Shown here: one piece after another, positions 1-10,848 of the stretch | Position numbering within the stretch: the stretch's first letter is position 1 | Layout of the letters: every line of letters starts with the position of its first letter | Origin: Massospora cicadina | Lineage: Eukaryota; Entomophthoromycota; Entomophthoromycetes; Entomophthorales; Entomophthoraceae | Assembly (NCBI GenBank): GCA_022478985.1 | Contig: JAKSZP010002710.1 | Span: forward strand, 62,001-126,000 | Reading direction: 5' to 3' | DNA: 64,000 bases | Notes under the pieces: model-generated | The model's input: only the letters and a program-made list of their open reading frames with translations | Database searches by the model: none | What the model was told of the DNA's origin: nothing | Made by a program: the position numbers and the translations under genes

Positions 1-13
1 TGATTGAGCAAAA

Positions 14-650
14 GAAGGCCAACATCTATTAAATAAAAAATTTCAATGACTGACTGACTGACATACTGAGTAACATCTGAAAAGTTGAATTTGATAGGTT
101 CAATATAATTTGGGCGTTTGGGTGAGAATTTGGTGAATTTATCGAATAATTCACCAAATTGCTTTCACAAAACTAATCTATTTTAGTATGGTAAGTTCAA
201 TATATTGTGCAAGTGGGTGAGAATAGGCGAATATCTACTTAATAAAACACATTTGCTGAGTGACGTACTGAGTGATGTACTGACTGACTAAAATCTGAAA
301 CCTTTAAATCTGATAGGTTTAATATATTTGGGTGAGTGGGTGAGAATTGGCAAATAATATCAAATCTGAAACTATTGAGTATGATAGGTTCAATCTATTT
401 GGGCGAATTGGTGAGATCTGGCAGTAATTAGCAAATAATTCAACAAATTACTCACCTGAAACAAATTGAGTCTGATAAGTTTAATCTATTTGGGTGAGTG
501 GGTGAGAATTGGAGAATATTAACTAATAACTCACCAAATTGCTCAACTGAAATTAATTGAGTCTACTAGGTTCAATCTAATTGGGTGAGTGGGTGAGAGT
601 TGGAAAATATTATCAAAATAATTTACCAAATTTCTCACCTGAAACTAATC
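14..650. repeat. Minisatellite, ~90-bp units with a ~208-bp higher-order period
   Basis: About six diverged units carry a motif like TGATAGGTTCAATATATTTG followed by GGGTGAGTGGGTGAGAAT and then an AATTCACCAAATTGCTCACC-like segment. Unit starts lie near 92, 182, 309, 379, 472 and 563, so most spacings are about 90 bp. A longer unit containing ATCTATTAAATAAAA and a (TGAC)n tract recurs at about 14 and 222, giving a second period of about 208 bp. No coding potential is seen. Confidence 0.85.
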
Positions 651-655
651 AAAAA

Positions 656-1205
656 TCAGATTAGAGTTTTAAGTAGGTTAAGTTAAGTTAGGGTACTCTT
701 CTCATAAGCCATGAGGACAACAAAAAGCGTTTATGAGTGTCTTGAGAGTAGTGCTGGCAAATCCTATAAGCTATGCCAGTGTGAGCTTATAAATACCTGA
801 GCAACGCCGGGTGCATTTCTCTTGTTGCAATATAAATAAACTTGGGGAGGATTTAATTTATTACAAGAATCAGTGCAAAGTAGCATGAAATCTTGGGACA
901 AAGCCCAATAAAGTTGTGGGAAGATATCACACACTTGAGAATGAGAACTGGATTTTAAGATTTGTTTCCTGGTATGATATAACTCTCTATATAAAATTCT
1001 TGAACTGGTCAATTTTAAAAATAAATTATAAGTTTAGGCCAGACCTCATGTCTAAAGGAAAAAATCAACCTGTTGGAATGCTCAAAAACTTATTAAATGT
1101 AAGGATTTTATTACTAATAATGCTATTTATTTAGGTAATAAAAAACAAAATTTAAATTTTGATTTTTTCTCCTTGTGCTTCAGAGCATGAATGAAATGAA
1201 GCTCA
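656..1205. other. AT-rich stretch, nothing recognised
   Basis: Only short open frames in all six frames. No repeats, TE domains or RNA gene motifs are recognisable. The AAGTTAAGTTAGGG string near 680 is not part of a telomeric array. Confidence 0.6.
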
Positions 1206-2400
1206 TTGGCTGGTTAAACCCAAAAGTGCCAAATAAAAAATCAACCTGAGCCAACAAGCTTCAACAACACTATTGAGCCAATCAATTTGGGACAAGTAAA
1301 GGTTCAATTTCCACACTTGAGTATGACATCCAACCTTGCAAACACTGGATGACTTGAAAATAATCTGTACATCGCAATGCCCATAACGCTGTAATAATTG
1401 CCTGAACTTATCTTTTCTTAGTTGATTCCAACCACTACCCTCTAAATATTGGGCCATATATTGGCAAAAGGAATGATTGAGTTTACCTAGTTTTGCTCTC
1501 AGCTTTTAATAGCACCAGTCCTGACAAAATATGTATTGATATTAATTTGAGTGGCCTTCAAACTAAGACCAAGGACTTAATTGTTAATCTCAAAAGCCAA
1601 AAATTTACCTCAAAATTTTAAACTGTTGTTTCCCCCAGAAAGGTACCGCCCACTGATCAAATACCTGAACTGGGATTTGGTTCCATAGTTGTGAACCATA
1701 ATGTCAGCTCAGATGAGCTGTGCTTTATGGACTGCTCCAAGATGAATCCCACGCCATAAAGCAAGAGATTCAATCCACCTTAAATCCTGAGTCCTCTGAT
1801 TTCAACTCCCAAACTCAAACCTCTTATGATGTTGCCCCAGATGCCTTCAGCTTTGAGGACGCCACCTTCCAAAACAAAATACTTACAGTTTATTAAAAAA
1901 TATACTTCAACTATTAATTGAGTCAATCTTTCCTGTAGGGGCCAAGATTAACTTCCCTTGGGCAAGGCTTGGGTGGGGAGTTTTGGGATTCTCCTCATTC
2001 AAGATGGAAGACTTATCCCAGGGAGAATATTAACTAACACTAATTGGTGATTAACTCTTAGGATACCCAAATGGCCCCAAAAGTCCCAAATTACAATTAA
2101 ATGTTATTTTATAAAAATAGAATTTGAAATCAGGATATTGCTTTAATTACTCCAAATTCGCTTAAAAATGATAAAAATTGTATTCTCTCTTGCTTTAAAC
2201 AATCCTAATAAAATTCTGAATGAGTCAATTATTTTACAAAGGTCTTACCGTTCTAAAAGCCCAGGTTACTGCCGCCTCACTAAAAGGAAATAGTGAGCGC
2301 ATAAATTCTTCCCTTCCACTGCACCTTCCAAGGAATCTCTTAAGCTAACCAATCCCTTTTTCTCTCCCTTAATCTACCCCACATAATCCTATCAGTTGTA
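1206..2400 (+). pseudogene. Unidentified degenerate coding-like region
   Basis: Base composition becomes more balanced than in the flanks, and plus-strand frames read as plausible protein in pieces separated by stops and frameshifts. The clearest piece is an open frame of 59 codons at 1717-1896, beginning AVLYGLLQDESHAIKQEI and rich in Ser, Asp and Gln. Another piece, overlapping in a different frame near 1640-1735, contains IPELGFGSIVVNHNVSSDEL. No start codon, domain or catalytic motif is recognised. It could be the Gag or ORF1 part of a decayed retroelement, but I cannot name the family. Confidence 0.35.
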
Positions 2401-2405
2401 GCTAT

Positions 2406-2462
2406 GAAAGCATTACTGAGAAGGACCATCTAGTACTAAAAAAAAGAAAGCATTACTGAGAA
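2406..2462 (+). mobile_element. Nano-retroinsertion copy 1 (23 bp) with 17-bp TSD
   Basis: The 17-mer GAAAGCATTACTGAGAA occurs at 2406-2422 and again at 2446-2462. Between them lie 23 bases (2423-2445): GGACCATCTAGTACT followed by eight A. The same core with an A-tail recurs at 14960 and, in reverse, at 33861, each time with different flanking direct repeats. Flanking duplication, variable 5' end and A-tail are the marks of target-primed reverse transcription by a LINE machinery. Confidence 0.85.
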
Positions 2463-2689
2463 ACCAAGAAGCTCAGATGACCTCATAGGTGGGAGGGGAA
2501 GTTTAATCACTTCAAAATCTGGAATCACATTAAGAAAAATCCCTGCAACCCCAAATCCCTTTTAGTTTAAGCAGTACTATAAATAGCACAAATTTATTAA
2601 AACAGATTATTCTAGCGTTATTAGTATCTATCTTAGTTTCTTTTAAGTTCTTAGCTTATTTCCAATGGCTAAAGTCTCGTCAAGCTCAC
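2463..2689. other. Short non-coding stretch with an isolated TATA-like motif
   Basis: Contains TATAAATAG at 2578-2586, about 85 bp upstream of a short plus-strand frame starting ATGGCTAAAGTC at 2665. It may be the eroded LTR or flank of the R1 relic, but there is no second LTR copy to compare with. The TATA assignment is weak. Confidence 0.25.
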
Positions 2690-3050
2690 GCACTTTGAAG
2701 CCCTATACTCAGGTACTTGTGCTGACAGTGATTTCAACATGGCAGCCTGACAACTTCTTAGCTTAAGGGCCCCAACGTGACCTCCGGAAATCCAGTCCTG
2801 CATCTGCTGTAACCACCAAAGGGAAGCATGCTTAGTTACAATAATATATTGCTTCCCATAGAGATAGGGTCAGAACTGCATGATAGCTAATAGTACCACT
2901 AAGCATTCTGCTCCCTGACGCTATAATACCGTTCTTCCATGGTTAAAGCTTTACTGAAGTAGGCTACAGGGTTTTGACTTGATTGGAATCAAGTTGTTAT
3001 AGGATAGCTCCAACTGCGACACTGTTAGCACCCATGAAGAGAAAGAAAGA
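2690..3050 (-). pseudogene. R1 Ty3/gypsy relic: RNase H domain
   Basis: Read on the minus strand, this gives a broken but clear gypsy RNase H: an ANSVAVGAIL motif (usually a DAS..GAVL pattern), then VAYFSKAL, EERYYSVREQ and ECLVVLLAIMQF, then a KHASLWWL segment corresponding to the family's TDHxSLxWL. Several in-frame stops and at least two frameshifts are present. It follows the R1 reverse transcriptase in the correct order for Ty3/gypsy pol (PR-RT-RH on the minus strand). Homology stops abruptly at about 2690, and the integrase expected beyond it is not seen. Confidence 0.78.
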
Positions 3051-3289
3051 TACAATCATAGTTAGGGTGGAGTAAGATTGCAGCATTCATTAGGGCTTCT
3101 AAAAAAAGTTAAAAGCTGTCGTTGTGATTCTTAACAGTGAAATAGAACTTCCTTATGGAGTAGTTAGACAAGGAGCTTGGCAAGTTTGAGTCTGAGGAAT
3201 AAATTATCAGTAGTAACCAACCTCCCCCAGGAAGACTTGCACATCCCTTAAGATTTGAGGAAAGACATCTTTATGATTCGTTGATTTAT

Positions 3290-4130
3290 CAGGTAACAGT
3301 GAAATGCCTTTGTGAGTACCCTTATGGCTATAGAACTCCATCTCAATTTAAAAGAAACTCATTTAGATGGCATTAACTTGATAGATGCAGCTCCCATTCA
3401 ATAAAATTTCTAAAAGTGCTTAATTTGCTCTATAATGGTTCAGTAGAATATCGTGGCATTGTTTAAGGCGATCAATATAGGAAATTTTCAAATCTCAAAG
3501 CATACCATACTTGGCCTATTGGAAGCTCACTGAGGCGCTGAATAGCCCCTGAGGCATATGATTAGGTTCGCACAGTCCTTTGCTGGAAATATAACACATT
3601 TCTCCCTGTTTTATGGAGCCATCTCAATATTATAGTAACCACTAGCAAGATACTAGCTAAGATGAACTGAGATCCTAGCTATAAGGCGGAGATAATTTTT
3701 AATTGAGGCAATGGGCAGCTATTTTTTACATTTTTTCATTCAACTTTTTGTAATCCATTACAGCATGATTACTGTTATGTTTCTTGCATATCAGTAGCAT
3801 AGGGATACCCAAGGACTTGCTAGGGCTTTAAGAGATTAACATACAGTAGTTGGTTCAGTTTATGAGTGTGTTAGGCTGCTTTGATCTTGAATTTCTGCTA
3901 TAGTTGAGCCTGGACGGGATGGTTTCTGCAGTATGTACTTGGTGTTGAACCCCTTTCATTAGCCCAAAATTATAAGGACCTTTGAAGAAGATGTCAGCGT
4001 ACTCATCATTTAAGTACTTGGCCAAATGCTGTTGATCACAGGCTAAGGTGTCCTTAAACTCAAAATATCATGGGATGATTCAAGCCTCTTCAAGTCCCAG
4101 ATTGGCTAATGATCCACAGGCAGAGACAGA
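3290..4130 (-). pseudogene. R1 Ty3/gypsy relic: reverse transcriptase
   Basis: Minus-strand reading recovers RT landmarks in the right order. YADIFF and GVQHQVHTAETIPSRLNYS mark the N-terminal part (around 3.9-4.0 kb), LLICKKHNS with NHAVMDYKKLN the fingers (near 3740-3800), ASGYYNIEM the palm (3619-3645) and MPQGL the motif before the catalytic loop (about 3550). The catalytic YxDD appears as YIDR, so the second Asp is lost. Stops and frameshifts are frequent, so this is an old inactive copy. Confidence 0.8.
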
Positions 4131-4539
4131 GTTGGAATTTTCTGTTGATAAGTTGAAAAGATGTGCAACTGGGTGGTTCCAAGTAGTTTATAAAGACATA
4201 TTGGTAAGATTTGCCCTTAATACAGTGATAACCCCCTGATACACAGGGTCAAGTATGCCCAGGAAGTTCAAAGGTTTTTAGATCGATAAATTAGATTTTC
4301 ACAAATCTCTAAACGATGAGCTATGGGTATGATACTTTAATCTCTACTTTCCATCAAAACTTGATACTTAGGATATAGTTGTATAGTTAATGAAAAAATG
4401 GACATTCCTTTTGAATACTCCACTACCATGGGAAAAGAAAGATTTTTGGCCTATAACTCAATAATTCAATATCCAGAGACTTGACATGTTTTAACTTGCA
4501 GTTCTGAGGCTTTCTCCTCCCCTACCTTATAAAAGCTTT

Positions 4540-4812
4540 TGGCAATAAGTTGTAAGTGGTATCCCAAGTCGGATAAATACATTTCCTTGAATCTAATGTG
4601 AGCATTAAAATCAGACAGGAATTACGTCCTGATAGGCAGGTCATAGAGTTCATTGTGCAAGACTATAGAAGGGGCTGACATTACTAAAGGGCCTGAACCA
4701 TATATATGCAAGAATAATTAAGCTTGGAGGGTTTAATTGTAGGCAGATCCTGAAGTCTCATATTCCAAGTTATGTTCTCAATAAGGAGCTATCTTGATTT
4801 GCTTAATTTAAT
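4540..4812 (-). pseudogene. R1 Ty3/gypsy relic: protease, cut by E1
   Basis: Minus-strand sequence reads HNELYDLPIRT followed by FLSDFNAHIRF. This corresponds to the protease C-terminal signature (DLIIG.DFL..NA.I.F) just upstream of gypsy RT. The relic ends exactly at the AGGAC target duplication of E1 and resumes at 11397. E1 therefore inserted into the protease region of R1 and is younger than it. Confidence 0.68.
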
Positions 4813-4817
4813 AGGAC

Positions 4818-5383
4818 TGTCGCGATTTTGATATGACTGGACAATAGTCTTGGGACATCTGGGCAGAAACTGCCAAACACAGCATCAGCTACAAAAATTC
4901 GATTGCCTTGAGATGAGGATATATTGGGATATAATAAGTCTTATTGGATATAATGAGTTTTTTTGGATCGCCTCTATATAAGGCAATAATGCAATAAGGT
5001 GATGTTGATATTTGATGAATACAAAGTAAATTGCCTACAATTGGGGCAACAACAGATTAAGTATAACAAGCCAAATTCGAGGAAAATTGGTGGAATAGAA
5101 TAACCCAAGCAACGAGAAATAATATTGTCTGAAGCTGAGGTATATAAGAAAAATGGGAGATTGAGAAAAGAAGGTTTTTTGAAGTGCAGATGAGATGAAA
5201 CAGCAAGGATGCTGTATTTATAAGAAATAAATAAAAGAACTGGTTGGAAAACAGATCCTATTTTTTAATATATTTTCAAGTGTGTCATAAGGACCGCCAA
5301 TCTCCACATCATCCATCCGTTACTCAGAGGGCTCAACCTATGCAAATAGCCTGTTGAGCCTATCAATACCATTCAAAATTACA
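4818..5383 (+). repeat. E1 5' LTR
   Basis: 566 bp, TGTCGCGATTTTG to TTACA. It matches 10825-11391 over its whole length with roughly one difference in ten by eye, mostly CG in one copy against TG or CA in the other. TATATAAGG at 4975-4983 is a likely core promoter. AATAAATAAA at 5226-5235 is a possible polyadenylation signal. Confidence 0.96.
4975..4983 (+). promoter_or_regulatory. TATA box of the E1 LTR
   Basis: TATATAAGG, conserved at the same place in the 3' LTR (10982-10990), about 160 bp into the LTR where a U3/R promoter is expected. Confidence 0.6.
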
Positions 5384-5404
5384 ACAGTGGTGCTCACTTC
5401 AGGG
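5384..5404 (+). promoter_or_regulatory. E1 primer-binding-site region
   Basis: Directly after the LTR comes ACAGTGGTGCTCACTTCAGG. TGGTG is complementary to a CACCA tRNA 3' end. E2 has a similar sequence, ACAGTGGTGGCACCATCAGG, beside its LTR. I could not assign the priming tRNA. Confidence 0.5.
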
Positions 5405-6900
5405 GGCCCATTGATCCACCCAACACTCCAGAATTCTAGTCGCCAATCATGCCTTAACCAAGTCATATCATTGGGGAGTCCTCCCAAAACCCCATATCAG
5501 CTTCATATGAGGAAATCAAAGTTACCTTGGACGTGGTACTCAAAAACCAAGCCAAACTCCTTCAAGAACATAATGCGGTCATGCATCAACTTGATAGTAC
5601 GTTTAGTCAAATAAGAATCTTGGGACAACAAAACAAAGAACTTACTGAATGACTAAATGATACCGCACAGCAGTTGCAATATGCAGAACAAAGATTCTCT
5701 ACTCCTTCGTCATTCTGGGAGGATGATGACTATCAAGAATAAACATCCTATATAGGAGAAAACAGCGCTGGTCATAGCTACGACCCTCATGATAATAGCA
5801 CCGGATATTCTTATGAGTTGGAACACCACTTACCTCCAGTAATGTCTGTACCACCTACAACTGATGGTCATGCTACCCCTGAAGCAACAAATATCCCCAA
5901 TTCTTCTAATCCTGCTCCTCATTGAGAGTCCAATTTTGGGTCTCATTCTATTCCTCAGTGCAGACCTAACAACTGTGAATGAAAGGAGGAAATTAACATT
6001 GAAAAGATACCCCCGTTTGACTGCAATGGGAACATCCATGGGTTCTTTAAATGATTTAAGTTCGCTGCAGAAGGAGCCTCCGAGAAACAAAAGGCTAAGT
6101 TGCTAATATCTGCCCTTGATGTAGGAAGCACTGATCAAGTCACCTGTTACCTCCCCAGTAGTTCCATCTCCTATAAGGACATAAAGGACACCATGCTCCG
6201 CTTGTTTGGGGGAAACTCAAAAATGTCACAATGGATTGCAGATTTTCTAACAATCAGGTTCCATTGAAATGAGACTCTCATTGAGTTCGCTGATTAATTC
6301 ACAACAGAAGCCCATGTACTGATAAGAGCTGGGTACTTAGCAGAAGTCGACGTGTGCATTGCCATGTCCGCCACAGTGAAGCCATATTGCGAACTTTCTA
6401 ATGTTATTTCGCCGCTTCTGGATGATGACGTACCTCTGCTTAAAATTGCACAGTTTCTACATCGGGTATCCCCTAACTTTTCACTGCCAAATTTGGATCA
6501 TAATACTACCACTGCCCAGCACCCTCTTATTCCAGAGAATACTACTGGCCGCCTCCAGCTTCATTTGGTAATCCTCAGCCTTACTATAGCTCTGCACCTC
6601 ATCCTCGGCCAAATTATAATCAACAGTATAATCAGTGTCAATGGGCTGGCTATGACAACTGTCAGCAACCTAGTTATTGACCTGGACCAAATTACACTGA
6701 CTGTCAACAATTGGCTTACTGAACAGGAACTGGGTATACTGAATGACCCCAACCCTTCCAGTCTGGACCCGCTTATGATAACTCAGGACATAGTTCTTAT
6801 GGGGTTAACTGCTACAAATGCGGTCGCCCTGGTCCTTTGGCAAAATTCTGCCACAATTGCCGCATGAATTACATACAACAGGACCAATACTATCAGGGAA
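5400..6900 (+). pseudogene. E1 Gag
   Basis: The first part reads in one frame with TAG, TGA and TAA interruptions. A coiled-coil-like segment (LKNQAKLLQEHNAVMHQL onward, about 5530-5690) is followed by a capsid-like region with EKIPPFDCNGNIHGFFK (around 6001), LLISALDVGS and YKDIKDTMLRLFG. After a frameshift near 6560, a Gln/Tyr/Pro-rich stretch leads to a zinc knuckle at 6810-6851, CYKCGRPGPLAKFC. The usual His of CX2CX4HX4C is replaced by Pro, which should abolish metal binding. Gag packages element RNA; this copy cannot make the intact protein. Confidence 0.85.
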
Positions 6901-7049
6901 AAGATGGAGTGGAGTAGAGATGGGACCCTCTACCTCCGCGATACCCACTCAACATGTCCCCAAATCAATAGTAGTATACCCTACGAAAATTCCTCAGTAC
7001 AATGACAGAATTCTATACCAACAGCCAGTTGGAGGAGTAAACATAGTAA

Positions 7050-8160
7050 CCGAGATCAAGCCAAGGCGGTGGCAGAAGAAGATTCCCTCAAACAACCAAA
7101 GCCCTATGCCTGTCAAATGCTTAATAAAGCGTCCTCAGACCAACTCAATCCTGCTGTGGATGCACCAACTCTGAAAGGAGTAAACGTCGCCCTTCTGGTA
7201 GATGCCATTGTCAGAGAATACCCTCAAGACAGAGAGGGGATTAAGAATTATCTTGGGAAAAGAGAGCCCATTAATATTCTTGTATTAAACAGCCAATATT
7301 CTTCTTATTCTGAGTGTACATACTGTGATATTTTTGTAGTGAAAAATAGAGTTTGTGCTATAATAGATTTTTAGTGCTCCAATCAACATAGTTTTCATAA
7401 AGTTAATGCAAAATTAACGCTGAAACCTGATGTAGACCATCGCATGGTTTACAGAACTGCTGGAGCTGTAAGCACTGTCTCTGAGGGAGCTTATAATGCG
7501 CTGCCTCTATGCTTTGGGTCCATTGTCATTGTGGCTCTGGCAATTGTGTTACCAAATGAACACTATGTCATATTAATAGGGACCGCTTTTCTGCATCATT
7601 TTGGGGCTATCATTGATATGATGGAGGAGGCCCTCGACATCCTGGGTCAGCGGATCCCAAACTACTTTACTACTAGGGGAGTACCAAAAGATATGGTGCA
7701 TACCAGTCATATTAGCCTCACCTATAGTGACAGGGTATGGCCTGTTTGCTACCATTGTCTGAAGCGCAAAACTTGGGCCCTTCCTCAGAAGATCTATAAA
7801 TATCAAGGTATACCTCTTTAAGCAGCAGGGCCCATATCCATCCCTTCCAGTCATCAAGTCTTAGTGAATACTGAGTTAGAGGTAGATGTGACAAGTGTGT
7901 TATACGGGGAAGTTATTGGGCTTTATCATCAAACATGGTTTGAGCTGCATGTGGCTCCAGGAATTATACTCCCAGGCCATGGGGAGATAAAGGTTTTGTT
8001 AGCAAACCTACATAACAAACCAATGCAAATCCGCCACCACCAAACTATAGCATATTTACATCTGATTTTCATAGAAGAGGTCCACCAGGTTCATGATTTC
8101 AGATCAATGGATGAATTTGGACTACCGCTTGAACCATCAGTTGATGTACTAATGGTGGTA
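7050..8160 (+). pseudogene. E1 protease and linker
   Basis: After an N-terminal conserved block, LKGVNVALLVDAIVREYP (shared with E3), the sequence reads REPINILVLNS and then an aspartic protease site. The expected Asp-Thr-Gly is Asp-Phe-stop at 7366-7374, so the catalytic motif is destroyed. Downstream, VILIGTAFL corresponds to the hydrophobic-Gly flap/C-terminal motif of retropepsins. Between protease and RT lies a few hundred bases of linker ending near 8289 with a TGA. The frame is the same as for the following RT. Confidence 0.8.
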
Positions 8161-8286
8161 CTGTGGAGTAATTTAATGGGATCAACGGATGAACAAAAAG
8201 ATCAAGTAATGGCTTTGTTTCAGAAATATAAGGGTATTTTTGCAGTTGTTGATCAAAATTTAGGGTGTGCTTGGGGGGTGGTCCAT

Positions 8287-9711
8287 TGATTGGACACCGG
8301 TGATCAACCTCCAATAAGGTCTCAGCTGATCTGCCTCTCTCAGACAGCGGAAGATGTGGTTACTGAAGAAATCAGCAAGTTATTACAACAAGGGATGCTT
8401 GAGCCATCCAAGAGCCCGTGGGCTTCGCCTGTTCTGATAGTAAAAAAGAAGGATGGCACCAACCAGGTAGTAATAGACTATTGGAAGCTCAACAGTATTA
8501 CAAAAAAGGATTTGTACCCTTTGCCAAGAATTAACGACGCCCTGGACCAATTAGGGGGTGCCTGCTACTTTTCTGCGATGGACTTAATATCAGGCTACTG
8601 GCAAATTGAGTTACCCTTGGCGGAACAGGAAAAATGCGCTGTGATTGCCACTAAAGGCCTTTTTCAACCAACACGGATGCCTCAAGGACTGTGTAACGCT
8701 CCTGCTACTTTTCAGCGTGCCATGGACACTATTCTTGGCGACCTGAAAATGTCATGCATCCTAGTATACTTCAATGATATTAACGTTTTCTCTCAGACCT
8801 TTTTGGAGCACCTAGACCACCTTGAAGCAGTATTCCACAAGCTGGCTTAGGCGAACATTGAAATTAAACCTCAAAAGTGTAAATTTTTCAAAGATCAGCT
8901 AGAATACCTTGGTTTTGTGGTAGACTCAACTGGGCTGTGGCCACAGCCAGCTAAGGTGGAGGCCATTAGCAAAATGGCTACACCTAATAGTAAGCACAAC
9001 ATACAGGTATTTCTGGTGATGGTCAGTTACTACTGACGCTTTATCTCTAATTTTAGCTGTATTGGGGGCCTGCTATTCAAGTTGTTAAAAAAGGACACTG
9101 TGTTTGAGTGGACAGAACGTCATCAATCTGCTTTTGATGCACTTCATACGGCGTTGAGCAGCACACCAGTGTTGCAATATCCAAACTTCAACCAGGAGTT
9201 TATTGTTAAGATGGATACATCCCTTTCCACTGTTGGGGCAGTACTTTCTCAGAAAGATGATGAGGGAGAAGAACATCATGTTTCCTTCTGTAGCCGTAGT
9301 CTGAACTGTCATGAGCATAACTATACTGTGACCAAGCGAGAGTGCTTAGCAGTAATCTACACATATAAACAATTCAGAGTCAATATACATGAGATAAAGT
9401 TTAAATTTGTAATTGATCATGCATCATTACGCTGGTTGTAGAATCTCAAAGAACCAGAAGGATGGTTGGCTCAATGGGCTCTCAAGTTACAGGCTTACAA
9501 TTTTGAGATTCTCCATCAGCCAGGAGCGAAGCATCAGAATGCGGACTGTTTATCTCAATTACCAACTATTGCAGTGACAGCGGACCTTAGCGACATGATG
9601 TATGACAAGATGCTCAGCGGGAAATATGACGACAAACTGCCTCAAGTAATCAAAATGGTAGACAAATTGTGTACAAATACCTTCCAATGGAATGGAGAAA
9701 TGTATAAATGA
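8287..9711 (+). pseudogene. E1 reverse transcriptase and RNase H
   Basis: One frame, broken by a few nonsense codons (near 8848, 9034, 9439). RT landmarks are LLQQGMLEPSKSPWASPVLI, VKKKDGTNQVVIDY, YPLPRINDALDQLGG, MDLISGYWQIEL, MPQGLCNAPATFQRAMD and the catalytic loop LVYFNDINVFS at 8761-8793. The YxDD motif is YFND (Asp to Asn, GAT to AAT), which inactivates the enzyme. RNase H follows with KMDTSLSTVGAVLSQ, KRECLAVIYTYKQFR and FVIDHASLRWL, ending in LHQPGAKHQNADCLSQLP. Domain order and spacing are normal for Ty3/gypsy pol. Confidence 0.95.
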
Positions 9712-9766
9712 ATTGGAGATTTTATGGTTGAATTGCCCATAGCTCTCCGCACAGCTGGGAATCATT

Positions 9767-10824
9767 ATGAGTGCTCACAGGGCAGTTGAGCATAGTGGCG
9801 TGCATAAGACTATGGAGTTGTTACGCCCACAGTACTATTGGGAAAGTATGAGTTTCAATGTGCATAAAACTATTTTCTGTTGCCATCAGTGCCAAGTGGA
9901 GAAGCTGTTCCATCATATGACATCATATTGGTTAGTGAAACTATATTTTGCTTGGCATATGGTCTCCCTTGATGTCATTGGGCCCTTGCCAACAGGAGCC
10001 AACTGTTGTAAGTACATTCTAGTGGCTATCGACCACTTGACCTGGTGGGTTGAAGCAAGGGTGATACAAGATCTGGGGATGATTACAGTGGCCAAGTTCG
10101 TGATGGAATGCATTATTCAGTGACATGGTGGCCCTCAGTTTATTCTCACTGATAATGGAACCAACTTCACCTCGCAGATCCTCCCCAAACTGAATGAGCT
10201 TATGGAAATCCACAGGGTTCTTATGATCCCACACCACCCAGAGTCCAATGGAATGGTTGAAAAAGTGAATAGAACTTTGGTGAACATACTCTGAAAATTA
10301 GTAATGGATTGCCCTTCTGATTGGAGCTCCCTCCTTTCCACCGCCATGTTTGCTTATAACATTAGTTACCATTCTGCCACGGGAAAGAGTCCCTTCCAAT
10401 TACTATATGGCTGACACCCAGCTCTTCCGGTGCTGCTTTATGCATATGTAGAAGACACTGGTGGATTAGAACCCCACTGTTATTTGACTAACCTCGCGAA
10501 CATTCTGATCAAGCTACAAACTGAAGCATATTCCTTCAGTTTGGCTAAGAAGATTAAGAATTAGGCAGCTGATCAGGCATGCCATAGTGGGTTGGTGTTA
10601 TTCAAGGAAGGCGATATGGTTCTTTTCACAATCAGCATGGATTTAAGTGGAAGCATAAAGTTGCTAGTACTTGGATAGGTCCATTTGAAATAATAGAGAA
10701 GACTGGAGTTGACACATATACTATTAAGGATCCTACAAGTGGTCAGATCATTAACCAAGTACATGCGAAGTTCCTCATACTTTATAAACAATATGCTCTT
10801 ATCATCCAGTCAAGGAGGGGGTAA
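9767..10824 (+). pseudogene. E1 integrase with GPF module
   Basis: A one-base shift relative to RNase H opens MSAHRAVEHSGVHKTME. The HHCC zinc domain (H..H...C..C, ending FCCHQCQVEK) is followed by the core: LDVIGPLPTG (first Asp), LTDNGTNF (second Asp) and [13 protein letters not shown] (Glu), so all three catalytic acids are still present. Stops occur at several sites (for example near 10121, 10292 and 10411). A one-base deletion near 10627, visible by comparison with E5, shifts the C-terminus. The end carries WIGPFEII, the GPY/F module, and stops with TAA at 10822-10824, directly against the LTR. Confidence 0.94.
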
Positions 10825-10848
10825 TGTCACAATTTTGATATGACTGGA
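10805..10848 (+). promoter_or_regulatory. E1 polypurine tract within an imperfect hairpin
   Basis: AAGGAGGGGG (10812-10821) primes plus-strand DNA synthesis and abuts the stop codon TAA and the LTR start. TCCAGTCA at 10805-10812 is the reverse complement of TGACTGGA at 10841-10848, so the tract lies in the loop of a potential stem. E5 has the same arrangement with a longer perfect stem. Confidence 0.75.

Noticed and set aside
14..650. Direct repeats as a CRISPR array
   Set aside because: Units are contiguous, diverged and ~90 bp without repeat-spacer alternation; the window is eukaryotic.
675..700. Telomere-like AAGTTAAGTTAGGG
   Set aside because: Single imperfect stretch, not a tandem array.
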